From the NCBI GenBank assembly GCA_015143295.1, contig CM026563.1:7609664-7673663 (forward strand): a stretch of DNA of 64,000 bases, written 5' to 3'. The DNA comes from Tetracentron sinense (lineage: Eukaryota > Streptophyta > Magnoliopsida > Trochodendrales > Trochodendraceae). The translations under genes and the position numbers were made by a program. Below, in pieces: positions 11,551 to 27,571 of this stretch (position 1 is its first letter; every line of letters begins with the position of its first letter). The notes beneath the pieces were generated by a model. It had not been told where the DNA came from and searched no databases. It worked only from the letters and a program-made list of their open reading frames with translations.

Positions 11551-11627
11551 TACAAAAATATGTTTTCAAAACCGGAGCCCATATTTGGGTTTATTCATAA
11601 TACGGAACCTATATCCGTATTTTTCTC

Positions 11628-13734
11628 TTTTGGAAGATCAAAGATTCAACAGATTCAATTCCAAAACAAATGGCGAGCATGTCCCTAAATTCCCTAGTGG
11701 CATAAACACCCTCGATCATTATCCAAATTATGACAAGAAGCTAGGGTGGAGTCAGGATTCTCTTGCAAGGGAACAATGGGTTCCCAAAAGAGTCTTAAGT
11801 TCATTGGTCATCGCGTTTGTTTGTATCCGTTTTTAAGGAATATATTTTTTCTTATGAGTTTAGGGAGGGCTCCCAAGCAACACTACACCCATACAAGTAC
11901 TATAGGTAAAAAAAAAATTCAAAATTTCAGCTCTCCCAGGCTGCACTACACCCCTATTAGTACTATAGGTTTAAAAAATTCAAAATTTCAGGGTGGGGCT
12001 TCAACACCCCTGGCCCCATGTGGCTCCGCCCATGATTACAAGGAAGGTCCAAGAAAGACCTAGGTGGAAACTGAACAAAGCTAAAGATACAGAGCCTAAA
12101 AGAAGAATTTTAAGACCTTTTGTTACAAGATAGTGAACTATTCCATTAGTTGATCTATGAACATATCTAAATCAAGTGAACAACATCAGATTGCTAGTTG
12201 AGGGAGGCTATTAAACTTGTATCATCATTTTTCACCAAAATACAGGGCCACTCTGCAGATATAGCTATCTAAATGCCACATTTTACTGCCAAAGCTTTCA
12301 GACAATCTGCTATTGTTATTACTCTCTTAGCAAGCTGCACAACTATTCGATCATGGGAGTTGGGAGTTGCGAGTTATGATACCAATTGCTGCTTTGTAAA
12401 AAGACGCATCAAAAGACTCATCACAATTTATCTTAATCCATCACAAATTATCTTAATCCAACATTAGGGAGGAGTCCACTCCACCAAGAGATTCATGTTC
12501 TCTGAACGCGTATGAGCTAGGCCTGGATCTGAGGGTGGGACAATTTCTTCTGTTAAACACGATACTCTTTTTACAGTGCAGTAACTGGTTTGGAGAAATG
12601 TTATGGAAGACCTTTTCATTACTGCTCTTCCATATGAACCAGAATTGATAACAATTTTGTTTTACAACTTGCTCCCACCATTCCCCTAGGCCCTAACTGA
12701 AAATTGTGCTAATAAAAGAAAAGTTTTCCAAAGTGTACAATGCACATAAAGTAAATTTCCATTGGCTTTGTTTGTTTGAAGGGAAAACATTGTGGAAAAG
12801 GAAATTGTAATCAAAAATCATTTTCTTAATTTTTAGAGAAAATTTTCCCTTAAACATAAAGCAAATTGCAGTAAAAGCTCATTTTGCAACATTCCTAACA
12901 TGAAAATGAACTATTCTCCTGAAAATAATTCATTGCACCTATTTTCCCTCCAAACAAACACAGCCTCAAGAAAACATTTGTATTCCCTCCAAACAAACAT
13001 AGCCTCAAGAAAACCTTTGTATGCACCTATTTTCCACCCAAACAAATGGAGACAAGCAAGATAATGCCCATGCTACTTGTATTGGATTAAACCCTCAATC
13101 CTCCAAATTTTGAGACACTTGAAGGAACATTTACAGAAGCCAGGGGCTTTTCTTTCAATGCTGTGACCTTTTGATCATGAGTTTCAAAATTACCCATATA
13201 CAACATTCACAAAGTTCCTTTCATGAATGATGCAAATGTTGATACTACAGCTCAATTGCTGGTACTCTGCGTCACACTTGCCAGTTGCTATTCTGATTCC
13301 GCACACACCTATCAGATGACCCAAATGTGGGGTAAAAATGGCCCCACAGGATTTGGCACAAGTGCACCCTTGGCTTTAACTGAGGAACAAAATTAAATGA
13401 AGAGGGCGTGTGTAATCGATATTGGATAACATACGAAATGGATTCTGTTACACTACCAAGGGGTTTGTTCACATGCCGTTAGCCATTCTTAACACAATTA
13501 CAAAGTAAGTGACCTACTGAATTTGAGGACATGTTTGAAAACTGGTATCAATTAAAAACTGTAAACCTTAAGAACTACATTGATTTTTATGTCTCATTCA
13601 CAGGTTCTCACGAGGCCATGCAAAGCTAATATGCTTATTTGCATTTTCTGTTGTCCTTTCCTCTGATCAAAATATAACTAGTATAACGATTAAAAGGTGT
13701 AAGACCCGAGTTCTGAATGAGTTCCATTCAGACC
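11628..13734. other. Gene-free region right of the MULE
   Basis: Two copies of a CTACACC..AGTACTATAGG..TTCAAAATTTCAG unit at about 11883-11930 and 11943-11990 end in GGCTCCGCCCATG, a repeat type also seen at 41270-41615. A foldback MITE follows at 12774-12965. No exon was recognised; the 3' flank of the NAD(P)-binding gene begins below 13735. Confidence 0.4.
12774..12965. mobile_element. Short foldback MITE
   Basis: Left end GGCTTTGTTTGTTTGAAGGG; reverse complement of the right end GGCTGTGTTTGTTTGGAGGG. The right end is duplicated in tandem once more (TTCCCTCCAAACAAACATAGCCTC to about 13007). The target duplication is unclear. Confidence 0.55.
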
Positions 13735-18286
<4,552 letters not shown>

Positions 18287-18980
18287 TGCTGCTGCAACCG
18301 CTATAAGTCTTCTGGAACTCTTTTTCTACCGTTAGGAAGAAATGTCGAGGGAAAAAGAAGACGAAAGAGTTGATATTTTTATTTTATTTTTTGCAATCAG
18401 AGGAATGAGAATAGAGATGGCAACGGATTACTTGACGAAGAAGTATATGAAGCGCAAATGAATTTATGACACGTGTCCACATTTAATTTGCAAAGACTGG
18501 TGGGCATGACTGGCACCTGGCGGTATTCATCCGGTCCCTAGTGGGATGAAGAGTCTAGAAACAGCGAGAGTATACGTTCAACTTCCAAAGCTCCTAGTGG
18601 CGCTATGGAGGACAAATCTTCTAGTCGGCAGCTAATACCAAAAGACTCAATATTCTACGGTTTGCTATTTAACTGTGGTTAACATTCACTCATATAGTTC
18701 ACCCACTTATCTTTAGTTTTTAGAAAAATAATATTCAAAAAAATTTAATCTTAGGAGTTAGTGAATTTTAACCATGGTTAATAATTTTTTTTATTTTATT
18801 CTAAAAACTAAAAATAGGTGAGTGAACCCTAAGACTGAGTGAATCTTAACCACAGTTAAGAAGTGTCAAAAGGGACATGTCGCTACCCTAGGAGCATACC
18901 GAATTTGGCAAAACTAGTTAGAACTGGAGAAGATTACGAGTTATACGTATCAGGGGCCCACATACTCAATTAAAATTTAC
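18287..18980. promoter_or_regulatory. Promoter-side region of the NAD(P)-binding gene, with a palindromic repeat
   Basis: Upstream of the start codon at 18286. At 18655-18880 an inverted repeat occurs: TTAACTGTGGTTAA...GGTGAGTGAACC...TTAACCACAGTTAAG. It belongs to a family scattered over the whole window. No TATA box stands out. Confidence 0.4.
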
Positions 18981-20137
18981 GAGCATCTTCAACGGTGAAT
19001 GCTATATTGGCTGTGTCAATTTCAAATTTGGCATAGTTTACAGTGTCAAAATGTCATATTTGACATACACTGCTCCAATGGTTTGTGCCAAATTGGCTAT
19101 GTCAATTCCATTTCTTTTACAATCACAACCCTTGAGGTCGCCACGTGTCCCTTTTGACACCCCTTAACTTTGATTAAGATTCACCCACCTCTAGGGTTCA
19201 CCACCCCTAAAAATAATTTTTTAATATTTAAAAATAGAATTAATATTTTTTTTTCTACAAACCAAGGATTTGAGGGTAAAATATTAAAACAATTATAGCC
19301 GGTGGAGGGAAAAATAGTAAAAAAAAAAAAAAATCAAATATAGCCGTTAGAGAGTAAAATGGTAAAAAAAAAAAAACCGTTGGAGGACGAAATGGTAAAA
19401 AACAAACAAAAGTCATCCGGTCAAAGGGTGTGCCAAATTTTGGCATATGTCATTTCTTGTGTCAAATTTGGCCCAAGAAATGACAAATGCCAAATTTTGG
19501 CACACTCAAAAGCAACCGTTGGAGACCAGATTTTTATTCTCAATAATATAATATAACATTGAGACACCATATATGTGAATGCTATATTGGTTGTGCCAAT
19601 TCCAAATTTGGTAAAGCTAGTGTCAAAATATCATATATGGCGTCTGTGCCAAATTAGTTGTACCAATTCCATTTTTTTCACAATCACAACCCCTGAGATC
19701 CCCACGTGTCTCTTTTGACACCCCTTAACTGTGGTTAAGATTCACCCACCTCTATGGTTCACCCACATCTAAAAATATTTTTAAAATATTTGAAAATAGA
19801 ATTAATAATTTTTTTCTAAAAACCAAGGACATGAGGATAAAATGATAAAAAAAAATATAACCGTGTGAGGGCAAAATAGTAAAAAAATCAAATATGGCCG
19901 TTGGAGGGTAAAATGGTAAAAAAAAATAGTCGTTGAATGACAAAAAGGTAAATACCCAACAAAAGCCATCTGGTCAAAGGGTGTGCCAAATTTGGCACAG
20001 GAAATGGCATATGCCATAATTTGGCATTGCCATTTCCAACCGATGGAGACCACTTTTTGTGTTTCAATGCTATAATATAGCATTGGAACACCAAATATAG
20101 CATTTGAACACCAAATAGCACACTGTTAGAGATGCTC
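18981..20137. mobile_element. Foldback element with internally duplicated ~580-bp unit
   Basis: Left end GAGCATCTTCAACGGTGAATGC; reverse complement of the right end GAGCATCTCTAACAGTGTGC. Inside, the first unit (about 18993-19560) is repeated from about 19573 to 20110. Landmarks recur in the same order: AATGCTATATTGG, CAATCACAACCC, CCACGTGTC(C/T)CTTTTGACACC, TTCACCCACCTCTA, GGTCAAAGGGTGTGCCAAATTT. No protein is encoded and no clear target duplication was found. Confidence 0.65.
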
Positions 20138-20268
20138 TAACACTTCAAATAGCTACTAAACAAGGTTGAAAGTATAATTTGCCTTTTCATGCAAAGGCAA
20201 ACTGATGGGAACTGATGTTCTTACCGTCCTACTAAACTGATGACTCTCATAGCTAAAGTAGTTATGTA

Positions 20269-22454
20269 TGAAAGTATGTCTCTTTTTAATTTTAGAAAAA
20301 CAGTTCTTGGGGGGCATACATCGAATCCCAAGATCTGACTAAGATTCTAATTGATTTTATTCAATGAAGGTTAGAATAACATTCACCTTTGTGACTTTGA
20401 AATTGTTAAGTCAAATCCACGTTAGAATAGTACTCGCAAAACTTCACAAGTGTCAAGTCTCCTGTCGATTCACACAAACCTTCTTTTTCTTTTAAAGCTT
20501 TCTCTAATGGAAGCTAATGGCCCTTCCAAATTTCCAGCTTTAGAAATCTTGAATAAAGATCCAATCTTTATTGATCAAGAACCTTTCTTGATGAACAAGA
20601 TGAATTCTTGCTTTTCTTCAAGATCCAATCAAGAAGACAAAAGAAGAGAGAGATGGGTGTGACCGTACACCTCAATGAGAGAGAGGGGAGGGCGTGAGGT
20701 TTTTAGGAGAGAGAAAGAAGAAAAAATTCTGGAGAATTATATATCTTAAAGGGCTGGGCATCCAATCCTTTATATAAGTTCCCTCTTGGTTGCTTGAATT
20801 GTAATCCAATTATAATTCATTAACCTTATCCTAATCCAATTAGGATTTCTCAATAGTTTCCTTTATTGATTATTCTCCTAATCCAATTAGGATTAATCTT
20901 AAAAGAAACCAACCTTATCCATTAGTAACTAATCTTATCCTTATCCAATAAGGAATCTTGAATTAGTAACTAACTAATGGAATCTCTAACAATTAGGGAA
21001 TCTTTAATTAGTAACTAACTAACTAACTAACTAACTAACCTTATCTAATAAGGATATTAGTTATTAGAAACTAATTAAAATAAAAATTCCTCCATAAAGT
21101 GGGCGTCCCACCCTAGGTGGGTCCCACTCCACACGCCCAAAGGGTTTCCAAAAATCCTCTTGGTCACTTGAATTATTCTTTTATAATAATTCTCAATGGG
21201 TCCTACCCATTTGGTTTTTCACATCTAATGTGATTCCACCTTTTAGAGCTTCACTATACCATATAGTGATTACTTAGAGAAATTAATTAATTTAATTATC
21301 AATTAAATTAAATACTTTAAGAAGGTCCTTGTGTGTGGGATCTAAAGGGATCTCCTATTTCCGGTTGTGGGACCAAATACTTCACCTTTTTGGTTGAAGC
21401 ATTGTTACTAGGAAACACATTTCCTAAAACTCTATTAGGATCATAGAATGTTATCTAAGTCTCTGGACTTCCACAAATCACAATTAATGTCCATTAACAC
21501 AATGTGATTAACCTCCAGAAATTAGAGAATTGCTTGTAAGTACCATCTCACAATATATTTACAAATAAATTCTTCCACATTCCGATATCACATGTAAGCT
21601 TCCGGGATTTGAACAATTCCACTGTCTTAGTCCCTAGCTTATGAATAGAACTCTTTCTCATGATTACTTTTCATTGAACTGAACCTCCAAAACACTTTTG
21701 AAGAAACATTAGAAAAGAACTGACATATATATATATTTATATATACATTTCTATATTGAAAATATCAACTTCGATAAAGACCATTTTACCGAAAAGCACC
21801 AGTACTGGATTTAACAGTTCAGTTCAACAACTATTACCTTGATATCATTATCTCCAATTAAGGAGTTGTGGATTCCTTATTGAGTGTTTACACACTTCTC
21901 CAAACATAGTGTACATGACCCAACGTACCCGAAGTTAGTCCTGTGTATTGGACATTGCCGATTGGCACATCAAAGCCATATAGACAAATGTCTGAGAAGA
22001 TGTTAACCTCTTAGGTCTAAGGACAATTTGTCAAATGGATAACCCTAATACAATCTGACAGTATATTTCATAGGGTATCCACTAGTGACCCCGCTCAGTA
22101 TTATGTACTTGCTACATATACTCACATTTTAGTCAAGAGTCACCACTCTCTGTGAATGAGATTCATCACACTATCTCATAGAACTACACATGTGCAAGCC
22201 ATGATGAAGTACGGCGCCCAACCAGTACTCTAGAGGCTTCGAACAATATTAGGTTTACAAGGAACCGGAAAATCATATCTCCTCGCAACCTTTGCATGAT
22301 TTTCTTACAATGTTACATATGGAACTTTATGTCATCATCATATGAGACAGTAATTAATATAAATACCCTTTATAGTTGGTTGTGTGAATATGATGTTTGT
22401 CTAATCAACATAGAAAAGTCTCTTATTGGCTTTCGAGGGCATATATGTCCAACA
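20269..22454 (-). mobile_element. Solo LTR, Ty1/copia-like, 2.2 kb
   Basis: Read on the minus strand it starts TGTTGGACATATATGCCCTC and ends CTTTCA, the TG..CA ends of an LTR. It is flanked by a perfect 5-bp duplication ATGTA (20264-20268 and 22455-22459). No internal retrotransposon region is present, so it looks like the product of LTR-LTR recombination. It ends about 60 bp before the REVEILLE-like start codon. Confidence 0.85.
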
Positions 22455-22514
22455 ATGTAGACTGTAAAGTTTCGCAGGTTTTGCAAACCACAGTATTTTG
22501 AATCTGACAAACAA

Positions 22515-23630
22515 ATGGCGAAAGCACAAAGAAGAGACTACAACATTGGAATGGCTCGTCCTGGACTCGCCTCTTTTGCAACAACAATAACATCTTCTTC
22601 ATCAGATGATCAAATCAAAAAGATTCGTGTTGGGGAGAATACCTCATCTTAGCTGTAATCCAAAGGTTTCGAGCTAATTGGTTGAAGAAAATAATTAGAG
22701 TTGTTAGAGTGCGGTCATTAGACCTGTAAAGATACTCCGAAGCTTAAGTCAAAATGAGTGAAAAGCACGGATTTAGATTTATCGCTGAAAGAAGTGATTA
22801 TTTCTTACGTATTGATCCGTATATTTATAGATGAACATTCGTTCAAGTGTCATTGTTGGAGAATGCTGATTGTGCATGTTCGTCAATTGATTGACAGCTC
22901 TTGGTAAGGCTCACATGGTGTTTGCCACATGTCAATTATATTATATATTCAGATAATGATTACCCATAAATATTATCATGAATGCATATGTATGTGCTAC
23001 ATGTCAACAAATTAAGAATCATCATAACTATTGAGTCGGATAGCATGTGCATATTTGTGGGATAATGTGATAGCATGTATAGATAAGTGAGATAAAGTGA
23101 TAGTGGCTGCGGAATTTATCGTTTTGTATATTTGTTTTTTAAGATGACGTACATATTGTCTTATTCGTACTTTTGGTCTTTAAGTTTTAGCTGGTATATG
23201 TTTGAGCTACATAATAATAAGTTATATAAGTCGTTGGATAGCAATAGAATATACAAGCTAAAGATAGCATCTGTTAACATTAAAAGATATACGAGCTATG
23301 GATAACAATAGAATATATAAGCTAAAGATAGCATCTGATAACATTAAAAGATATACGAGCTATAGATAACGGTTGGTGTGTACGAGCTACATATGATAGC
23401 TGGTGTATACAAGCTACAAATGATAGCTGCTGTATACGAGCTACGTGTGATGGTTGGCGTATACAAGCTACAAATGACAGCTGGTAGAACTTTTATCCCC
23501 ACAATTCGAAAGCCCTGCACCATCTCCAAGTATAGAAAGAGCTGGACTGAGCAAGTAATAGAGTACATGTATGGTAATGATAAGTTTGTTTTTCAGCGAG
23601 AGCATGACAAGTTCCTCGAAGCTCTCAACT
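22515..23630 (+). pseudogene. REVEILLE (LHY/CCA1-like MYB) gene 5' fragment, split by a solo LTR
   Basis: The open segment from ATG 22515 contains NIGMARPGLASF, a Ser-rich stretch and ends KKIR at 22627. After the 876-bp insertion the frame resumes KPCTISKYRKSWTEQ and, after 42 extra bases with GT..AG ends (23555-23596), EHDKFLEALN, with a donor GTGAGT at 23631. RKPYTI-K-SRESWTE-EHDKFLEAL is the start of the SHAQKYF-type MYB repeat of the RVE4/6/8 clock proteins. The second half of that repeat (FDRDWKKIE, SHAQKYF) is absent from the window; a retrotransposon starts at 24006. The gene would encode a DNA-binding clock regulator, but this copy is clearly dead. The family is firm, the exact RVE member is not. 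Confidence 0.8.
22628..23503. mobile_element. Solo LTR inserted in the REVEILLE-like exon
   Basis: Ends TGTTGGGGA and TCCCCACA (inverted, TG..CA), flanked by a perfect 5-bp target duplication ATTCG (22623-22627 and 23504-23508). Removing one copy of ATTCG plus the insert makes the flanking coding frame continuous. The right part is a minisatellite of ~30-bp TACGAGCTA/TATACAAGCTACAAATGAT units (23285-23485). No internal region is seen. Confidence 0.85.
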
Positions 23631-24005
23631 GTGAGTTTTCAGTCCACCTTTCTACCTTTTTGATTTTTCTGGAAAAAAAAAGATTGGTTTAGCAACTTCG
23701 TTTGGTTTCTCTTTTCGAGTTATTGAGGATGAATTTGGTTCTCAATTGGGCTTTCAGTTTAAAGAGAATTTTAGTTTTTTCAGGTTATATCTGTGTTGAA
23801 TTAGAGTAAGCATGGGTGTTTGTGGAGTGGGGAATTTAGTACGGTTAGTGGGTAGTAGTAGTAGTATGAGAATTTAGGGTTTTAAATTGGGTCTGTAATG
23901 CGTTGTAGTGAAAAGCTTCATAGACATTGGATTTTCTTGGGTAGATGTCTCATGTCTTTTAAGTTTTAACTGGTTGGATTTAGATATGATTGATGAAGTG
24001 TGTTG

Positions 24006-24596
24006 TGTTGGAAATAGAATAATCGATGGAAATAATAAACAAGCATGCACAAAACAAACACAAGAGATATACTTGGTTCGACAATAACCTGTCTATGTCC
24101 ACGGGTTAAGATCTAATTACTTCTTTCTTATTTAGAGAAACCTTGAAAAGCCACTAAAATAATACTCTCTTCTCATACTAAATACAAACCCAAACCTAGA
24201 ACCCCTTGTACACCCCACTCAAGTCACCATCTCAATGAACTCGAAGAAGAATCTCTATCTATCATCCCTTAAACCTTTTCACAAGCCCTGGTGTGGTTAA
24301 TCCCTTTCTCTTATCTCTCACTTCATTGCATTACAAAACCTAGACCTACAAGCACCTATTTATAAGCTTATACAAGAATCCTAGACAAAAAGAAAGTCTC
24401 TAATTTGCGTAACATGTCAAATTCGTACTCAGAACGCAAATCTTGCGCAAGTAGATCGACCGAGATGCAAAAGCGGTTCAACCGACTTAAAGTGTGGTCT
24501 CTGGAATTTTCGGTCATACAAAAATCCGCAGCTCGATCGAATGAGATTCAAGTCGATCTCCCGACTCCATTGAAGTTTGAGCCACACGCTCAAGCA
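24006..24596 (-). repeat. 3' LTR of copy A
   Basis: Starts TGTTGGAAATAGAATAATCG on plus. Shares ACACAAGAGATATAC, GGTTCGACAATAACCTGT and TCTATCTATCATCC with the other LTR. Confidence 0.8.
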
Positions 24597-25891
24597 AACT
24601 CCACCATGGCAAACAATTTCGAGTCACCACCACTAGGGGTGTATCTGAACCAGGCTAGCTCGAAGTTCGGCTCGGCTCGGCCCGATATAGCCCAGCTTAA
24701 ACTTGAAAAATAGGCTCGATCGGGCCGAACTGAGGTATATTTTGAATTTGAAAATGTGAGCAAAGGCCTGTTTGCTTTGGCTTGAACTCAACTTGATTTG
24801 AATATTATAAAAAAAAATAGTATATTATATATATAAATATAATTATTATATATATTTTATATATAAAATAAAAATATTATTATTTTTACTTTAAAATAAT
24901 TTTTTGATAAATGAATCCGAGCTCGAGCCTAGCCAAGTAGATTTGAGCCGAGTTGAGCCGAGCCAAGATCGAGCATAGATGAAAAAATTTCAAACCGTGC
25001 CGTGTAGGGCTTGAGAGATCGAGTATAAATGAAAAAATTTAAACCGAGTCGAGAAGGGCCAAGCCCGACTCAGTTCAGCTCGAAAACAATCTTAACTGCA
25101 ACAACATCATTCACCTTGAACCGATTGCCACCACCAAGAGAACCGATTTGCTAATCATCAAACAAATCTTCAAGACATAACACCGCATCACTCATAATCG
25201 GGATGCTTCTCCACCTCGAATCAAAACCTCTCTCAAAATTTTGTAATCTCGTTTGTAAATACCGCAAACAACTCTTTTGACCTTGCCCACCTCTGCACAA
25301 TCTGCAAAAAAACCCACCAGCTACACACACCCTCAAATCATCCCGGAAAGTCATCCACCGGATTCAATGAAACACTGTCAAAACTCGTGTGTAGCTTGCA
25401 AACCATCCTCCTTTTTAGAAAAACTTTAGATGAGGGCATAGACTCGTCCTCTCTGCTAAAGGCACCTCGCCCTTTTGAAAACCCTTAAGAAGAACTCGTA
25501 GTAGCTTCACCTCTAACTGTATCCACATCCAGGAGATACAAATCACCACACTTCTTCCCCTTCATCAAAACTAAGCATTTGCGCTTCAACTTGATAACTT
25601 CAGCTCTTGCTATGTAGTAACAACTGAGGGAGTCTAACTGGCCAAGTGAAATTAGGTTTTTACACAACTTGAGGACATAGATACCCCTCCCAGTTTGAAC
25701 CACTCCGTCAAACGAAGCCCCCGAATCTAATAACCGTTTTATTGGAAAATTGTTCATATTATTGGAGACTATGAGAACATCTTCAAAGTATTCTCCTCTA
25801 TTTTTGTACTATTTCAGCATAATAAAGCCTATTTTCTGTCAAATTCCTCCACATAAACTTGCCCAAACTAACTTGTAGCTCTAATATCAGT

Positions 25892-26488
25892 TGTTGGGAA
25901 TAGAATAACCGAAAAAAAAGATTTTAAAAAAAAAGTACACACAAAAAAAAACACAAGAGATATACGTGGTTCGACAATAACCTGTTTACGTCCACATGTC
26001 AAGATCCGATTACTTATTCCTTATTCAGAGAAACCTTGATAAGCCAGTACAAGACCATTCTCCTCTCATATTAAATATCAACGCAAACCCAGAGCCCCTT
26101 GTACACCACACTCAAGGCACCTTCTCAATGAACCCGAAAAAGAATCTCTATCTATCATCCTCTAAAATTTTTCCCAAGCCCTAATGTGATTAATCCCTTT
26201 TTATTATCTCTCACTCCCTTGCATTACAATACCCTAGACCAATAAACACCTATTTATAAGCCTATACACAAATCATAGACAAAAGGAAAGTTTTCAATTC
26301 GTGTAACATGTCAAATTGCAATTAGAACGTAAATCTCATGCAAGTCGGTTGTCCGAGATGCAAAACTGGTTCAACCGACTTATAGCACACTCTCTGAAAT
26401 TTTCGCTCATACAAAAATTCGCAAGTCGATCGACCAAGATTCAAGTCGGTCGACCGACTCCACTGAAGTTTGAGCTACATGCTCAACA
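25892..26488 (-). repeat. 5' LTR of copy A
   Basis: Starts TGTTGGGAATAGAATAACCG on plus and ends GCTACATGCTCAACA. The minus-strand sequence has a GTCGGTCGACCGACTT palindrome near its start. Confidence 0.8.
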
Positions 26489-26493
26489 TGTTG

Positions 26494-27571
26494 TTGGAGG
26501 TGGGGATGGGGTTCCATGTGAAACAAAAAGCAAATAGCAACTTATATTTTTGGGTGGGGACAAGTTCCATGTGAAGACAAAAAGGAAATAGCAACTTATA
26601 TTTTTACCCTGCCATGAACGAAGACCCGGTGCATTAAGTGAGTAAATGAGGTTGTTATTTGAGGTGTCAAATTTCAATTGGGTATGTGGAGCCTAATACC
26701 AATTTTGGTATTAAGTGTCGAAAGATTTGCTCTCATATCAAGCGAGTCCAATAGTGGTTCAAGCTTGTTATTCGTTAATTAAACGGGTTTCAAGTTGGAG
26801 CTTGATTTATTTACTAATAGGAAGTCATTTAAATCGCTCAATATTAGAAAGGGCAGTGATTAGTACACCATGCATTTGACTATGTTGTATAATGTCATGA
26901 CCACGTGTCCTTTTTAAAACTCTTTTAACTATGGTTAAGCTTAAAAATATTAAAGTTAATATTTTTTTTAAAAAAAAACCAAGATTAGTTTACTTAATCG
27001 TAGGAGTGAATGAATCTTAACTAGAATTGATGTGTAGTAAAAAAGGGGCATGGACCAAAGATCACATACTATCATGAGTTGGCCGGTTGGATTGAATCAA
27101 ATGTAGCCCACCGTTTAAAGCATGTATGTCTCGACTCCGTTGGGTTTTCAATCGGGCTCTCAATAGTACATAATATAGAGAGAGTACTTTTTAAATAAGC
27201 AAGTTCTCTTTTAATAAGCCGAGCTCGAGCGAGCATGGTGGATCGCTAATCAACCCTGTGGTTGATAGCTATTTTCTCCTTTGTTTATTCCTAAAGATTA
27301 AGGGTGTTAACCCTCCCACGACGATATACGGTCCTATGTGACCCAAGAAAAACATTTTTTTTCTTCTTTCTAATCTCTTAAGTCCAAGAGCTAGGTTGGG
27401 ATTTTATATATAGTTTGCCTATTTTAGAGACGGGCTTGATAAAAGTCTTGTTGAGCCCGATATAGCCCTTATGCTTGTACATATACTTTAACTTTGTTTG
27501 TCTCAATCATCATATTTAAATTTATATCATAATAATTAGTAAAAATTCACATACATTGCACATAAAATATA
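26494..27571. other. Gene-free repeat-rich spacer
   Basis: A short direct repeat (GTTCCATGTGAA...GCAAATAGCAACTTATATTTTT, 26512 and 26568) occurs. At 26885-27060 is a diverged copy of the CCACGTGTCC..GGTTAAG inverted repeat family, and at 26740-27240 short GAGCTCGAGC-type repeats. No exon seen. Confidence 0.4.

Larger units (their letters stand above)
2034..11627 (+). mobile_element. Mutator-like element of the Kaonashi (transposase + Ulp1) type
   Basis: The ends share a terminal inverted repeat. The left end reads TACGGATATAGGCTCCGTA from 2046. The reverse complement of the right end reads TACGGATATAGGTTCCGTA from 11619. In each, TACGGA and TCCGTA can pair as a 6-bp hairpin. Similarity then becomes patchy (GTAGGCTCC, GCACGTGTT). 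The flanks carry a putative 9-bp target duplication with one mismatch, TTTTGGATG at 2025-2033 and TTTTGGAAG at 11628-11636, the length expected for Mutator-like elements. Inside are a plus-strand transposase and a convergent minus-strand DUF1985/Ulp1 gene, plus four minisatellite arrays. MULEs with an Ulp1-like second gene are known in plants (Kaonashi MULEs). The exact outer edge is uncertain by a few bases because the first ~12 bases of the two ends align poorly. Confidence 0.8.
24006..26488 (-). mobile_element. Short Ty1/copia-type LTR retrotransposon with gag/protease remnant only (TR-GAG-like), copy A
   Basis: LTRs at 24006-24596 and 25892-26488, in minus orientation, flanked by a perfect 5-bp duplication TGTTG (24001-24005 and 26489-26493). 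Just inside the 5' LTR is TGATATTAGAGCT, a degenerate copy of the initiator tRNA-Met primer site. The ~1.3-kb interior encodes only a protease / GAG-pre-integrase remnant at 25485-25757 (LLDSGAS, KNLISLGQLDS, LVLMKGKKCGDLYLL). No integrase or reverse transcriptase is present. A further Cys-rich peptide at 25151-25354 (-) is not recognised. A second repeat with GGCTCGGCTCGG/GAGCCGAG arms (24630-25090) sits inside. Confidence 0.8.
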
